Shown: positions 45,278 through 56,989, counted from the first letter of the stretch. The stretch is 64,000 bases of DNA from Nigrospora sphaerica (GCA_018287875.1 JAGVVL010000002.1:4712001-4776000), one strand, 5' to 3'. Notes: a model not told the origin generated them from the sequence alone. Numbers and translations are program-made.

Positions 45278-45366
45278 GGTCTCGCCGGGGATCGAACCCG
45301 GGACCTCGCGCATCTATTACTTAGAGTAAGCCCTAAGCGCGAATTATACCACTAAACCACGAGACC
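45278..45366 (-). tRNA. tRNA-Pro (anticodon AGG), intron-containing
   Basis: On the minus strand the acceptor arms GGTCTCG and CGAGACC pair over seven bases. The D arm contains GTTTAGTGGTATAA. The anticodon stem CGCGC/GCGCG encloses TT-AGG-G. The T arm CCCGGGTTCGATCCCCGG follows. The ATTCGCGCTTAGGG...GCGCGAGGTCCCGGGTTC layout matches eukaryotic tRNA-Pro(AGG). An 18-nt insertion one base 3' of the anticodon (45313-45330) is a normal nuclear tRNA intron position. Removing it leaves 71 nt before CCA. A-box (TGGTTTAGTGG) and B-box (GGTTCGATCC) promoter elements are intact. Confidence 0.93.
45313..45330 (-). other. tRNA-Pro intron, 18 nt
   Basis: Lies between position 37 (G) and position 38 (T) of the mature tRNA, the site cut by the nuclear tRNA splicing endonuclease. 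The exact boundaries could shift by one base. Confidence 0.75.
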
Positions 45367-45728
45367 GGCGGCGATGAGCAACTATCGCAGAGGATAGGAG
45401 ACGGCCGAGACCACCAGGTTGGAGTCAACCGTGATGGTGCATCCCAGAGAAGACGAGAGGACATCTTACAACGTCGAATCATCCCAGGTGCGAACATGTA
45501 AAAACTTGGCATTATCTTAATCCATAAAGATCCGGGCTCTTTGATCTTGGGCTTACCCATACAGATGCGTACATGTCATTAGCTCGACCTGTCTGAAGTA
45601 CCCGCCGTGTCATAAGCCATCATGGAAAAGCCCAAAGCAAGCCGAGTCCGAGTCCGGATCCGAGTCCGGGTTGGGGTCGGGATTCGGGTTCCCGAGTCGA
45701 CCAGCCGGTAGTCCATGTCCTTCCTACC
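45367..45728. other. Intergenic, with GAGTCC-type tandem repeat
   Basis: Between the tRNA and the monooxygenase gene. No ORF of note; the repeat at 45641-45699 is listed separately. Confidence 0.6.
45641..45699 (+). repeat. Degenerate CGAGTC/CGGGTT hexamer tandem repeat
   Basis: Successive units CCGAGT, CCGAGT, CCGGAT, CCGAGT, CCGGGT, then T/G variants. It lies just past the stop codon of the monooxygenase gene, in its probable 3' UTR. Confidence 0.7.
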
Positions 45729-47808
45729 CTACAGCTGTGACTTCTTGGCCCCGACCGGTTTGGCCGTGAAGGCCGAAAAATACTCGTTGAGGGCGTCCAC
45801 GGTGCCGCTGCCCTCCGTCAGGCTCACCACGACGCCCACGTAGCCATCGGGCCGCACAACCACCACGCCGCCCTTCTCCTCGTCGAGGCCCATCTTGGCG
45901 TGGGCCGCCGCCTTGGCGTTAGGCACGCGCCGGCACCAGATGTCGTCGGCGTAGATGAGGTCCCGGTAACGCGCCAGCAGCTCGGGTACGTCGCGCGAGA
46001 TCTCGATGCTGCTGCGCCTGGCCGCGAAGATGGTGCAGATGGTGTAGAAGAAGCTGTGAGGGTTGGTGGTGTTGTGGTGCGACACCGAGTCCACGTCGGG
46101 CCGCAGGAAGGCCCCGTAGAAGGAATCCTTCTTGCTCAGGTTGGTGGCCAAGTCCTTCAGCGCCTGCTGGCTCTTCGACGGGCTGCCCGCGAAGACGTAG
46201 ATGCGGAACGAGCCGTTCAGCGGTACCTCCTGCTCGAGGTGGACCACGTTCGCATCCACCACCCTCGTCACGTCGGCATTAGTCATGAGCCGCCCCGTCC
46301 GCAGATTGGTGCCTTTGGGGTGGATCAGCGGTGATTTGGCCGGGTGCTTGGGAGACCAGTTCAGAGTGTTGGGGCTGTAGGCCACGCCGTAGCCGCTGGT
46401 AAACTCGCACGACTCCTTGAAAGTCCTGATGAAGTCATTGTCATCGGCGGGCCCCGACTTCTGCTCCGACGCTGCCTCTACCGTGTCGGCCGAGGGGCGC
46501 GTCGAGAAGAGCTTGGCATATTTGTTGTCGAAAGCCAGCAGGTTTTCGGCCACCTCCTTGCGCTCCGTCTCATACGTCTCCAAAAGCTTCCGGTCCGCGA
46601 ACCCGGCCTCCACGGCGTGGATCTTCCATGCCAGGTTGAGCGCATCCAAAAAGGCCGTGTTCATACCCTGGCCAGCTTTGGGCTGTTCACGGATTAGCAC
46701 TCAGGACGGCCGCAGGTCACAAGGTGGGGATCTGAAGACTTACGCTGTGCGTGTGGCACGCATCGCCGCCGAGGAAGACTCGCTGATCCAGCGTGTACCG
46801 GTCGGAAATGCCTTGCCCGATGGGGTAGACCGAGTACCATTCCACGGTCTCCCACTCGATGGAGTACGGCAGAAGAATTTTCTTCGCCTTGGATTGAACC
46901 TCCTCTTCGGTTGCCGTCTTGCGAGGGTGGAAATCCGGCTCTGTTGACGTAGCGATCTGGATGTAGAGCCTGACCATGTTGTCCTCACGCGGGATGACCA
47001 TGATGGAGCCGTGCTCGGAATGAATGGTACATTTCATCTGGTCTAGGTCAGTTCTCTGCCACCAAAGAGCAGCTGAGGCTTCCCACCTTGATATCGGGAA
47101 AGTCGGTCCTGACAACACCGTCCATGACGCCCCAGACGTTGGAGATGGGGTCTTTGTGCGTGATGCCAATCTTCAGCTGGTCGCGCACGAAGGATCGAGC
47201 ACCCTCGCCGCTGAACAGGTACTTGGCTCGCACCGTCTCATTGGAAGTGCCATCCATGTGTTGAAGGCTGACCTCGACAGGATACTCGGGGTTCGCCTTC
47301 TCATCCGACTTGAAGCCGGTAATGGTCCATGGCCGCTGGACCTTGTTGCCCGTTTTCTCGAGGTCCGCGAGAAAGACACGCTCGATATGGCCCTGGTGCA
47401 GCAGCGTGGTGAAGGGGTACCGGGCGTCAATGAAGCTCGGGCAGCTGGCCCACGTGCCCGTCCTGACGATGCCCTTGCCGCTCTTGGGCGGATCCCAGAA
47501 GGCCACCTCGTAGACCTTGGCGGGCTTGTGGGCCATGATGGCCGACTTGAGGCCCATGTTCCGGAGCAGGTCCAGGGACCGTGGCTGAATACCGTCTGCC
47601 CGCCCCGTGGGCGTTGGTTCGGCCCGGTTGTCAATGTGCTTGATCTTGTAGCCCCAGCGTGCTAGGCACGTGGCCAGCATGAGGCCAACGGGGCCGGCGC
47701 CCACGATGACTGCGTTGACGGGTTAGCGCCGCCACCGGCTCGGGAGGAAGTGGTCTTACCGATGTCATAGTTGGGCGATGACGGCCGTTTCGCTGGTTGA
47801 GTTTCCAT
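45729..47808 (-). CDS. FAD-dependent aromatic monooxygenase (phenol 2-monooxygenase family)
   Basis: Flavoprotein that hydroxylates a phenolic ring with NADPH and O2. Four exons, complement(47760-47808, 47087-47709, 46744-47037, 45729-46682), give 639 aa, typical for phenol hydroxylases. The FAD-binding GxGxxG ([13 protein letters not shown], about residues 16-28) is formed across the first splice; [21 protein letters not shown] follows. The second FAD motif, [19 protein letters not shown] (about 310-330), is again joined by splicing. The C-terminal about 200 residues form the thioredoxin-like dimerisation domain ([35 protein letters not shown]). All ends are GT-AG with introns of 49-61 nt. 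The substrate is not predictable, since relatives act in phenol, salicylate-derived or secondary-metabolite pathways. No cluster partners adjoin it. Confidence 0.93.
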
Positions 47809-50363
47809 GGCGGTAGAAGAAGGGGGGTGGCGGTGGCTCAGGTAGGCCCGACAGCGCCGAAACTGGTCGTCGGCGGTGGAGAGTGGGAAGGAGAAGCGGC
47901 TCAAACAGGTTGGCAACAAACACGAAGGGGACCGAGGGGGCAGAAGCACAGCTAAGTCTATCTATATGGGGGTATCTCGAGGCAACGCGGGCTAAAGAGA
48001 CAAGACTTATCACTGGAACATGGCGGCAGCGACGATGGCGTCTTTAATAGTTGTCAAGCAGTCCTGTCGCGAAGGCCGAGGGCCCGATTCGAGAAGGACG
48101 AAATCGAAACGTGACCCCGGCACAAGTTTCGGGAAGAGGTGCGGGCTCCAGCCGACGAGAACCAGGAATGGAGGCGACTAAACTAACCAGCTTGGGAGGG
48201 CCCAAGTGCCTGGCTGCTGGGGATGCTCGGGGGCCCGGGCGACGACGGGGAGGCGGGGGTGGTAATTGGGGCTCGCAAAAAACAGACGGGCCGGGGATGG
48301 TCACGTAGCCAGTCGGCCCTCGTCGTTGAATTGTACCTAGCGTCGGCACGCGCGACGGCTTTCTCGGTTCGGTCCCCAGGGCCCTGGCGATGTTCTTTGC
48401 TTCCTCCCAGCTCGATGGTGCTTGGCTGGGGGAGGAACCCCAGGACTCCACCATGAAGCGAGGCAAAGCGAGAAGCCCCGACTGGGGAGCGAAGCGGGCA
48501 TCAGAACAGAGAAAGAGACCAAGGGCGGACGGATATGGGCTCGGTGGATGGACTCGTCACCATCCATCAGCGACGCCCGGCGGGACCCCCCTCGACGGCG
48601 CCAGCACGGCCCAATACCAGGCCATGGATGATAGGCGCCCCGTGAGTGTGACAATGGGAGGTGAGGCCGGGACATGGACACGGTAAAGCAGGAGTGGAGC
48701 CAGCCGAGGCGGGGTGAGCTCCGGCTGAGAAAGTCGGCTGTGGGAAACTGTTAAGCAGTTGGGTGGCGGCACCCGCAAGGGGTCTAACAGATCACACCAG
48801 GGACGGAATCTGGGGCCAAGCGGAGGGCGGAGGGCGAAGACTGGCCGACGCCGCCGCCAGGCACCCCCCCGACACAAATCTGGCTGGAGCGAGAGATGGG
48901 GGACCGGGGGGCTTTGTTCTCTTGGCGCCCGTGTCGGCTATCTTAGGTAAAAGCCATGGAAGTGAATACAACCATGTAGCAACCGACGTAACCCTCATAA
49001 GGCCTCGTGGCAGTCAATAACGCGAGATGCGCGAGCCGTGTCAAAATGCCGGCTGATTGAGCGCCCACCCCCACCACGGGGGTGGTGCGGTCGATTCCGT
49101 TTTCTCCCCCCCTCGTCATTCAAGAGCAGCTGCGATCGGAGCATACGGCTTCTTCCTTGAGGACCCTGTGTTTTCCGTCGTGCGTGCATCCCACCCAGCT
49201 GGTAAGCACCTAAGTATCATCGGTTTAAAGTTACCGTAAGTTATGTGTGTGCCCGCACCCAGCCTTTAGTGAAGTACCCACTAGACATATAGAACCTAAC
49301 GTCCTTCACTGTTCAAATTCCAACTTCAGACCGTTCTTATTCTCGCATCCCCCCCCTAATACCTCTCTCCCCCAAGCAACCTTAGTCACTAAGCTGCTAG
49401 GCGGTACTTATACCGGCCACAACCCCCCTTCTTCTAACTAGTCCACCTACAGACAGTCATTCTCTCTACCAGTCATAGGACCAAGGGGAACGTACATACA
49501 TGAGCACGGAGAAGTCCACTCTTTGGCTAGTTTTGCATATGGACCAATTCTCGGCACTCTGGTCTGCGGGAATTCCGAGGCGTTGTATGAAGCAGGGGCG
49601 AGGTTTGCCGGGATGAGGTTCAACGACCAAAAACAAAGCAGCATTTCTGGACGTGTCATTGCCATCTGGGTATTGCTCGTCCAGTTGGGGCCTGCCAAGC
49701 TATCTGACACCCTTCAATGGGCGCGCACACCAGCTGCACTCACAGAGGCGACATCGTGCCTCATGGGTTCGTGACATCCTTCGTAGATTTGTTTGGGAGT
49801 GAAGTGCAATTTTGGAATAAGTCCCCTTACGTTAGGTGCGTTATGAGTGACTCAAGTCTCTATCTACTTCCCAAGCGGAAGGGTGATTAAGAAGTTAGGG
49901 AGTAGGTACTTGCCTCCCTCCGGCGAGTAAGCCCGTCGCGCCTCCCCTCAGCTTCGTGGGAAGGTGCAGCTTTCTGTCGTTCGGGACACCCTCCGCGACC
50001 GCCGCCCTAGTTGCCTCGGTAGGCGTAGCTTACAGATGACGGGCTACGTGCGAAGGAAGGAACCAGGCGTTATGGGGGTCACCTGGCAAATTCCACATGG
50101 AAAGCATTTTGGGGGGGGGAGGGGAGCATCGAACCCCAGGCCACCATCACAACGACAAAACTAGTTGAGAGAAAGTATCCGATCGCGTTCCAAGGGAAGA
50201 ACCGAGTAACACCGCCATTCGCACGTCGGCGTACAGAACGACACTGTCGCACACCTCCTCGTCGGACGCATACCGTGTTCTCAGTTTCCTTGAGCCTGGT
50301 GCCACTGCTCCTCCAGAGGTCGGGCCCAGTGACGACTAGATTTCGTCTGTGGTGCTTCTAGCT
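47809..50363. other. Intergenic, divergent region between monooxygenase and gene at 50364
   Basis: 2.55 kb. No convincing ORF. The 49200-49450 patch is less GC-rich than the genes. A tRNA-like fragment lies near 50129-50170. Confidence 0.55.
50129..50180 (-). pseudogene. Possible tRNA-His-like remnant
   Basis: The reverse strand reads GTTTTGTCGTTGTGATGG and then GGCCTGGGGTTCGATGCTCCC. This recalls the anticodon arm (GTCGTTGTG) and T arm (CCTGGGTTCGATTCC) of fungal tRNA-His, but acceptor and D arms do not pair and the T stem is imperfect. Probably a decayed fragment or coincidence. Confidence 0.25.
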
Positions 50364-52523
50364 ATGTCTTCCCATGAGAGGGCACAGAGCCTGGACCTTG
50401 CTGGCTTCGACCCATTTGGGGCTCTGGACGAAGTACCCAAACTGTGCGGTACCCATTATCTCTCACGTGAAGGCTACGATGAGGAGAGTAAGTAAAGGCG
50501 CCAGGACAGGATGCAGCCCGCTGACTTCGCGATAGAATGCCGCAATGTACTGGTCCGATATTGTGCTCATATCCCCCGAAACTACCAATACAGAGACGGG
50601 GTTCAGCAGGTGTGTGTCAGCTCGATCTTGCTGCCCACAAAGACTGACAATGCTCTGTGCGCCAAGATCTTCCTGATCCTGCGCGACCACCTCGGCGACG
50701 AGAATCTGGACTTGGCGGGGGGTGTCCTTTACGAACTGGTTGAGATCGACTGTGAACATACCGACGACCCTGGAGCCGCCTTCCAGCGCTGGAGACACGA
50801 CCACATGAGCCGTTATGTCGGTGACCCAGACGCGGCATACCGTCGCTGCCCTGCGCTGACGTGATCACAGATGGACCTCGAACTTCCACATGTACCTCAT
50901 ATGACGACAATTACGTCGTGTATCATCCCAACCCAGAAGCTGGCTCGCTGGAGGTCTCAGCACCCTGAAAGGTACACATTTGTCCTCTCCGATTCGGCCC
51001 CTCCATCGGCGGACCGCTTTTCCGGAGACCGCGGCTGCATTCGCAACCGCAAGGCCTGGTTGATCGACAACACGTTTTACGTGTCGTCACGACGCGACGG
51101 AACCCTACCGCTGCATACCCCCAACCCCAAAGAATTCCACGAGATGCAGTGGAAGCCACAACACAGCAAGGTTGGCAGATTCGTCGAGGAGAAGGAGGTC
51201 ATGGTATCGGCCAGTGAATCGATGCCTCCAAGAACCTCGGGCAAAAAAAGCCCCTTATCCATGGGAAGGGACCTTGGTACCCCGGCCCCTCGGTCCAGCC
51301 TCATTGGAAGTTTCAAGGGGACACTAGGGCGGAGCAAGAGGAAACATAAAGGATTGACGAAGGAAGAACGTCGCCATAGTTGGCTGCCTACAATGGAGTC
51401 AGGCCCTCGGTTCGCCGACTGGCGCCGAGACTCCTTACCAGGTTCGGTGTCGCTTCCCAACGGTGGCCGTGTTCCCAACGCCATATTCGCACGCAAACAC
51501 TTGCTCGTTGACGAAGGGGAGATGCTGCCAACCCATCTTCCCATCAGTCAAATGCCTGTGGCGGAGTCGAAAGCCGCCGATAAGATTGCCCATGCTGCAG
51601 AACTGGGTCTATTTGGGGAAGAGTCCGTGTGGTCTTTTCGAGGTCCATTTACTCCCCAGCTCGGCTACGATGGCGGCCTCGACTACCAATGGCCGACCTG
51701 CCCGTTGGATACTCGAGACTCTCGGGTGGACGTTTTGGCGGACAAGGGTGAGATGATGGGCAAGAACCGATGCAGGTCTCGGATCGCCGACGGAAATGCA
51801 AACGGTTGCGCCCCTCGTAGAACCCCAAGCTTCAAGCAGAAGAAGTCGGAACTGAGTCTGAATGGGGCCCTGGGCTGGCTAGCAACCGAAGAGAGAACAC
51901 AAGAGAAGGATTATCCTCCATCGCCGGCTCCGAGCGAGGCCGTTTCGTGTAAAGAAGGCCCGGATACTTCCCTAGGCGGAATGTCGCCAGCTGTATTTCC
52001 GCATCGTCAAGGGGTCGCCGTACGAACCGACAATGATAACCGACGGCAAGTTGTGCAAGAAACCCAGATAACTCTTGCGTCAGGGCCAGCTAACAATACT
52101 ATTGGTAGGCAACCTTCAGCCATGGGAGATTGGAGGCTTCTCCAAAACATCAAGTTACTTATGCCCGAAGGCAGCTCGACACGAAAGAAAAGTCCATCCT
52201 CTAATCGTAAGGCCACAATCGTGCAGCTCCCACCACTTTCACGACCCCCGAGGACGCCAAACCCTACACATAAGCAAGGAGTGTGTCCGGTCCATTCCAG
52301 ACGCTACGTGTCGAAGTCGGGCTGCAAACGGGGCGATCGAGAGAGTGACGACGACTTTGAAGATGGGAAGCTGTGCACTGAATGTATCAAGGAGGCTGAA
52401 GGTCCTATAGTCTGTGACTTGCTGGGGTCTGCGCCACGACTGTGCAGTGTCTCCCAAGGGGTCACGGCTGAGCGGCTGCGTGCATTTGCGGCCGAGCCCG
52501 TGGACGAAGGTGGATTTATCTGA
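50364..52523 (+). CDS. Uncharacterised protein with Cys-containing C-terminus
   Basis: Best model: exons 50364-50487, 50536-50816 and 50871-52523, 685 aa. The 48-nt first intron (GTAAGT...GATAG) is well supported: it joins SREGYDEE to KCRNVLVRYCAH in phase. The second (donor GTCGGT, acceptor TCACAG after a CTGAC branch site) is weaker and was chosen because it removes the TGA at 50862 in phase 0. The N-terminal block (IFLILRDHLGDENLDLAGGV, AFQRWRHDHMSRY) looks globular. The long middle is Ser/Pro/Arg-rich with a basic KGTLGRSKRKHKGLTKEERR segment. The C-terminus carries spaced cysteines (GVCPVHSRRY, SGCKRGDRE, LCTECIKEAE, IVCDLLG), perhaps a degenerate zinc site. I do not recognise the family. 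If the second intron is wrong, 50871-52523 alone encodes 550 aa. It could also be part of a larger gene with the next locus. Confidence 0.55.
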
Positions 52524-52925
52524 GTTATTTCGGCTATCATCTCAGGTACATTGAAGGACCGGGTGTATGCTTGTTCTGTCAGGTCCAACAGGTAGTCGGG
52601 TCGGCGTATTAGTGTCTTGGAACGGCTTCAAGTACATGGTTGCCCCCACGCCGTACAGGATAGCGTGTGCGTTCTTGGCTACGATATTCAAGTGACTGAT
52701 TCGCGAAGCGTTGTGGATATAAGACGGTTCGGGGGCATGACTCGTTCAGGGCTTCCCCTTAGATCACAAGTCGGGACTGGTTCTTTTTCGAGAGTAAACA
52801 GGGGCTAGACGGTATAACATGGCGAAAAGCCAGCAACTCCTCGGAGGTTCGCCGTGCCAGCTTCAGACGCTTCAGACAGACGGTTGCACGACACTGGCCG
52901 GGTGAAGCCAAAATCGACGGACACG
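52524..52925. other. Intergenic between two tandem uncharacterised genes
   Basis: 402 bp. The frame of the next gene is open back to 52818 without an ATG, so its first exon might begin farther upstream. No gene otherwise. Confidence 0.5.
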
Positions 52926-55905
52926 ATGGCAGGACTGAGGAGAAAGAGAAGTAGGCGTCCCGCCGGAGAAGCGGCCCAAAGCGAGAGGACATGGACTGAC
53001 TAAATGCCATAGGCCGCGTGCTTAGCCCGGTGGTGGAAAAGTTGGTACAGCGGTACGAGGCCAAGTACTCGGGGGCTTTGAAGGAGCATGACGGGCAGGC
53101 TTCGGTCTTGTCTCGCAAGGAGGCGGAAACTACGGGAAGCCGAAGCTCATCCGGATCCTCCCACGGCCTCTTCCACTTCCCGGATGTGCACGGGTCGTGT
53201 TCAGAAACGGAGCCGGGGTCGGGGGAGGATCAAGCGAGATCTTGGTCAACAGCATCGGCGCGCTCCCCATCGCAGTCTTTGGCGACAGCATCGTCGCTGA
53301 AAAGTACCGAGGCCGGATCCGCGTCGAAGAAAGGAATACAGGCAGAGGAGAGGCGTGCGCAGATACGGTGCTCCTTTCACTCTCAAAACAAGCCGAGTAA
53401 GTACATAATGTACATGGATTTGGGGGGAGGGGGTATTGGTTTAGCAGGCAACCAGCAGCAGCATCACCACCCCTCCCACCACCACCATCACCGCACTCAC
53501 TACCTGCCAACTTGGCCATCGCCACCGCTACGTTGGTCCGGGTAAGTTGGCGACCAGCGCGCACCACGTCGCGCGTCGGACGCACCGAAGCACGACCACA
53601 TGCTAACGCGTCGGAACGCAGGAGAACAGGTGCAGAGCTGGCTGCAACGCGTTGAACCGGCCGGTTTCGATGATCCAGAGCTCGCCGGTCCCTTCATCGC
53701 TTGGCCCCCGCCCAAACCCATTCGCGAACCCTCCAGCGGCAACGCAAACGGGCACGAGAAGCCCAAGGAGATGAGCACTCCACCACCGGGAAGATCTGTC
53801 AAGCTCGTAAGCCCGAGTTCGGGTCACATCACGCCCGCCACGCCTCGTTCTGCCGATCGCCCGAAGCCTGTCACCCCTGGTGCTCTCGTTTGCGAGCCGG
53901 CTCGCGTACCTACGCCCCCGCCCAAACAGGGAGATAGGAAGCGCGAAATCCACCTTCAGTTGAGCTTGACCGACTCCCAGATGGAGAAAATGGCTTCACT
54001 GTACGTTTGCTCACCTGTGCACGCCCCGTAATCCCTGCTGATATCCTTCCCAGCTTCTCGACGCCGCAGAAGCGCATTGCCATGAGCTCCAATGTGACGT
54101 CTTCGCACCCCCGACCCAATACCCAAGGATCCGGCCCCCCCTGGACAGCGCACGGCAATGCGTCCAAGATGCCCAACCACCGAAAGGGCACGAGTGATCC
54201 TTCGGACGCTCTCGCTGCAGCCGGCAACATAAGTAGCGACCGAGGACATCTGCGCTACAAGTACGACTCGGACGTGCCAGACCGCGGAAGCGAGAATGAC
54301 AACGCTTCAGTCAAGCCAGCCAAGTCCCGCGACGTGGCTCGCGCAAGCGACGTAACGACCTTGGGTGAGCTCATTCAGCACGGCGCAAGAGGCCCATCTG
54401 CTTCTCCAAAGGAGTCACCCACTCAGCCGGCCATGTCAACCTCGGCTGAGCAAAAGGCAAAGCGGCGGCCCACGCCGCTCGACCTGCGGGATGCGCGCAA
54501 GTACTCGGAGCTGATTAACCAACGCAAGAAGCTCCAGGCCGTCCACAACCCCCTCAAGACTCCGGGCGAAGTCCAGCGCAGGCTGGTCCTCGAAGACGGC
54601 TCGTCTTCGCTTTACAGCGACGAGAAGGTCGTTTCGGCAGCCCCTACCGTCAGCCCCCTCCGCGTAAGGAAGCGGCCGGACTCGGGCGGCAAGATGAACT
54701 TCCTCCGGGCGTATCACGACTGGAAAGGTAGAAACACTCCAGCCCCCACGTCCGCGATTCTCAAGTCCCCCTTTCGCTCCAAGAGCGCCACGGTGAATGA
54801 TATGCCGACGCCGCCTAATGATAGCGACAATCCCTCGACGCTCTCGCCCTCACGACGCACCCGCAGCGGAGAGGCCGGCCTTAAGAAGTCGGCCACCACC
54901 GGTGCTATCCCCGCAGTGGACGACCAGAACGAGTCTTTCTCGCCGCTCACTCCCTGGCTGGTCGGTAGCGGTGATGGCCATACAAGGATGGCCTCGAAGA
55001 CGCTGTTTGGGGACCGCGGCTGGCTCCAGGACACGGCCGCCGCCCCCAAGAAGGCCGAGCCCCAGAAAGCGACTGGTTTTCTCGATGGAATCAAGAAGAA
55101 GGCCCGCGAGCTCGTAGGTCCTTTCTGTGCCTCGTTCCCTTGGATGCAAGCCTGACTGACAACCACGCAGGCCGAGAAAGCCGACTTCAAGCCCAGCAAG
55201 GCTCGCGCACAGCCCCTGACCCACATGGCCATCTCGCTCGACACCCGCGAGCAGTCCCTTTTGTACTGCGAGCTCGAGTTCATCCTCAGCAACGCGCTCG
55301 ACAACTACATCAAGACGCAGCTCAACGGCGGCCGCCTCGACCCGGACAAGCTGAAGAGGGTGGCCGACGCCTGGGCCTCCAAGGGCCGCCCGCGGGTCGT
55401 GGGATTCCGGTACGACCTCGAGACGCAGATGGAGTTGGTGCATCTGCACCGGCGCCAGTTCCGCTTCTACGGCGGCCTGGCGCGGGCCGATGGCGAGGGC
55501 GCCATTTTGGGTCTCTTGCACGCCATGAAGGTCAACGCGCGATCGATGCGCACCCGCACGCTGTGCCAGCCCGACAGCGTCATCGTGAAGCACATCCTCG
55601 ACGCCCAGGCGCTGCTGGTGCTGCTGGGTAGCCAGGAGGGCCTGCAGCGCGGCCTCGCCGAGGTCAGCCAGTTCTTCCGCGTCATCCTGGAGCGCGACAA
55701 GGCGGCGCGCGAGCGGCGCGAGGCCTCCATCCAGGCCGTCCCGCCCGAGCAGTTTGACTTTTCCTGGAAGACGCCCCATAAGGTGTCGGCCGCGTCGACC
55801 GAGCAGCACCACCAGCCACCGCCGCCGGAGCAGGACGACCAGGGCATGACCCTTCCCGCCGTGGCGTGGGATGGCAGGGACGGGAGAAGACGGCACGGCA
55901 ACTGA
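52926..55905 (+). CDS. Large uncharacterised fungal protein with conserved C-terminal domain
   Basis: Exons 52926-52950, 53013-53396, 53622-54000, 54054-55113 and 55171-55905 give 860 aa with all phases consistent. The start is MAGLRRKRSRVLSPVVEKLV, then QRYEAKYSGALKEH. The next 550 residues are disordered, Ser/Pro/Lys-rich, with TPP repeats and many SP/TP sites. A short conserved-looking block is RRPTPLDLRDARKYSELINQ, then KMNFLRAYHDWKG. The C-terminal about 240 residues look globular and helical: EQSLLYCELEFILSNALDNY, GRPRVVGFRYDLETQMELVH, then FRFYGGLARADGEGAILGLL and HAMKVNARSMRTRTLCQPDS. That domain resembles an unnamed protein conserved in Pezizomycotina; no function is known to me. Intron 2 is long (225 nt), so a small exon may be missing. 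The true N-terminus could lie upstream. Confidence 0.72.
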
Positions 55906-56989
55906 GCCGGGCTGCGTCGCCCGACCTGCATCGCACCAACCTGATATGATGCTCACCTGCGAGCCCCGTGCCCATACCCCCTTCTCTTCAAGTCTCTCAT
56001 CCTGGCACCCACGCGTGTTTGGCACCGACCGACCTCCGGAGCTCCCTTGCTCAGCGTCTCGGGTACCTCGCGGGAGACGCACGCCTCTGTTCGAGTTTGA
56101 AGCCTTTTCGCTTTCCCCACCTTGGCCCGCGACCCAGAGCCTGCTCTTCTGTACGTTGTACTGTCCGTATGTACACCCACGTCTCGCACCGGAACGGATG
56201 GCGACCCCTCGCTTACCTCGCGTGGGGAGGAAAGGGGGCGGGCGAGCTTCCCGTCCCATCCCGGGTCCGGCAAGCCCAAACGCGAGCGCGGGATATGGAT
56301 GGACAGGCCGTCCGGTTCCCCACCGATCGACGAGCCCGGAGGGTCTTTAGCGCCCCCTGGGCGCCTGGCACCCCCGTCCGAAAAGCCGTCCATCGCTGGT
56401 CCTGGCCCGCCCCTCGTGGGTGCTCGACTCGGACAAGGCGTTGGGCGAACGAGGTGGTTGTACTAGGGTACAGTTAGGTCCCGCTTGCGGAAAGCAGGTA
56501 ACGACGGACCATGTGGTGGTGTGTTTGAGTAACCCCAAGGGAAAAGAGTAGATAGGGACTGGCCGGCAAGTCAGCGATTGTTAATGTCTAATGAGAAACC
56601 GAGGCCGTCGGATGCGGCCATGCATCTGGCGCCGCCGCGATGGGTTGATTTGCGTTTGTATTCCCCGCCAAGTACTGTCTGGTTATGTATCTATGGTGTC
56701 GTCATATCGTGTCCTACCGCCCAAGGGAGTGGAAAAAATGGTAGACTACGAGGGGCCCATCCCTCTCGTCCATCCCCGTCGTTGCGCCCCTTGGCAAAAG
56801 CAGCGCGTGTGCTCGCTTCGGCTGCCATCCCTAACCCTCTTTTCCCGGCCGAAAGCCCGGCTGCACGGGTGGGTGGCCGAGATCTGTGTTTATCTCGTTC
56901 CGCCGTGATAAGCCTTCGTGAACTTCGTCTCGTGGCCCGTCATCATCGTCGTCGTCGTCGTCATCGTTGTCATCGCCGCCGCCGGGCCT
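55906..56989. other. Intergenic between convergent genes
   Basis: 1.08 kb of 3' flanks. A GTC/ATC trinucleotide-rich stretch (TCATCGTCGTCGTCGTC) lies at 56940-56985, just past the stop of the next gene. No gene supported. Confidence 0.6.

Noticed and set aside
45729..52523. Possible secondary-metabolite cluster around the monooxygenase
   Set aside because: No synthase, transporter or regulator lies nearby; neighbours are a tRNA and uncharacterised non-enzymatic proteins.
54850..56259. 469-aa open frame on the - strand
   Set aside because: Antisense of the well-supported exons of the 52926-55905 gene; third-position GC makes long shadow frames.
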